From Bryobacterales bacterium (GTDB lineage: Bacteria > Acidobacteriota > Terriglobia > Bryobacterales > Bryobacteraceae), in assembly GCA_003487005.1 (NCBI GenBank), contig DNFG01000148.1, forward strand, positions 1 through 15,643: a stretch of 15,643 bases of DNA. The letters are read 5' to 3'. The notes below the pieces were generated by a model. The model did no database searches and had not been told where the DNA came from. It saw only the letters and a program-made list of their open reading frames with translations. Position 1 is the stretch's first letter. The number at the start of each line of letters is the position of its first letter. This document shows positions 15,096 to 15,643 of this stretch, in pieces. Position numbers and translations under genes: made by a program.

Positions 15096-15643
15096 ATGGC
15101 CGATGTCGTCATGCCCCAGATGGGCGAAAGCATTGTGGAAGGAACGCTGACCAAGTGGCTCAAGAAAGTGGGCGACCGGGTGGAGCGCGACGAGCCTTTG
15201 TTCGAGATTTCGACGGACAAGGTGGACACCGAGATTCCGTCGCCGGCGGCGGGGACGCTGACGGAGATTCTCACGCAGGAAGGCGAGACAGTGCAGGTGA
15301 ACGCGGTGGTGGCGCGGATCGGCGATGGCGACGAGGCGGCTGCGGCGGCCCCGGCTGCGGCAGAACCTCCACAGCCTGAGGAAGCCCCGAAAGAGGAGCC
15401 CAAGGCGGAGGCCCCGAAGGACGAGCCACGGGAAGTCGAATTGGAGGCAGCGCCCCCAGCGGCTGCCGAAGAGGAGTTGACCGGCCCGGTGTCGCCGCTG
15501 GTACGCCGGATGGCCCGTGAGAACAATATTGACCTGAAGTCGGTGAAGGGCACCGGCGCCGGCGGCCGTATCACGCGGGCTGACCTCGAGGCGGCGATGA
15601 GCGGCAAGCCGGCGGAAGCGGCCGCAGCGGCTCCGGCGGCTGC
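15096..15643 (+). CDS. 2-oxo acid dehydrogenase E2, lipoyl acyltransferase (3' end beyond window)
   Basis: Only the first 182 codons are present. An N-terminal lipoyl domain (1-76) begins MADVVMPQMGES and carries the lipoylated Lys42 in EISTDKVDTEIPSP. An Ala/Pro/Glu/Lys-rich flexible linker (about 78-130) follows, then the E1/E3-binding domain (132-168: SPLVRRMARENNIDL, GTGAGGRITRADL). The catalytic acyltransferase domain would lie past the window end. This is dihydrolipoyl succinyl-, acetyl- or branched-chain transferase; the lipoyl sequence resembles the SucB-like enzymes of high-GC bacteria, but the type cannot be fixed without the rest. GGAG at 15085-15088, 7 nt before the ATG, is a good ribosome site. 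The gene follows lipB by 16 bp and completes a set of E3, lipoylation enzyme and lipoyl carrier. Confidence 0.94.
   Translation, partial: MADVVMPQMGESIVEGTLTKWLKKVGDRVERDEPLFEISTDKVDTEIPSPAAGTLTEILTQEGETVQVNAVVARIGDGDEAAAAAPAAAEPPQPEEAPKEEPKAEAPKDEPREVELEAAPPAAAEEELTGPVSPLVRRMARENNIDLKSVKGTGAGGRITRADLEAAMSGKPAEAAAAAPAA

Overview
The window is high-GC bacterial chromosome. Gene content and style suggest an acidobacterium, probably of the Solibacter/Bryobacter kind: a Tat-type Gfo/Idh/MocA oxidoreductase, scattered glycoside hydrolases without a SusCD locus, a DUF5009 acyltransferase, a DUF433/DUF5615 pair, and a lpd-lipB-E2 operon. The assignment is inference from content; no rRNA or other marker is present.

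Left part (124-5272), mostly minus strand. A DUF433 antitoxin-like gene is coupled to a DUF5615 PIN-like toxin gene that carries an in-frame stop. Upstream of them lie an M1 aminopeptidase of the leukotriene-A4-hydrolase type and a 102-residue protein of unknown function, joined head to tail as an operon. Across a 27-bp divergent gap is a membrane DUF5009/HGSNAT-like acyltransferase on the plus strand. It ends exactly where an exported Gfo/Idh/MocA oxidoreductase ends.

Middle (5273-10255). A small secreted cytochrome c (plus) abuts tail to tail a GH95 alpha-L-fucosidase (minus). Divergent from GH95 is a HAMP-less methyl-accepting chemotaxis protein. Its stop codon lies inside a good sigma70-type promoter for a tRNA-Glu(TTC) gene.

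Right part (10300-15643). A GH88-type unsaturated glucuronyl hydrolase faces a barrel-less protein with five POTRA-like repeats. Divergent from that is the operon for dihydrolipoyl dehydrogenase (E3), octanoyltransferase LipB and a lipoyl-bearing 2-oxo acid dehydrogenase E2, which runs off the end. LipB starts lipoylation of E2 and E3 reoxidises the lipoyl arm, so these three form one functional unit.

Four things stand out. The toxin gene has a single stop in an otherwise intact frame. Plus-strand G/C composition switches from C-rich to G-rich inside GH95, independently of gene direction, and gene orientation switches with it, as at a replication divergence point. Several first-in-operon genes lack a Shine-Dalgarno sequence and have a -10-like hexamer 4-10 nt before the start codon, suggesting leaderless transcripts. 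The convergent gene pairs have 0, 0 and 9 bp between stop codons. I found no CRISPR array, insertion sequence or phage gene, and no clear new defence system.
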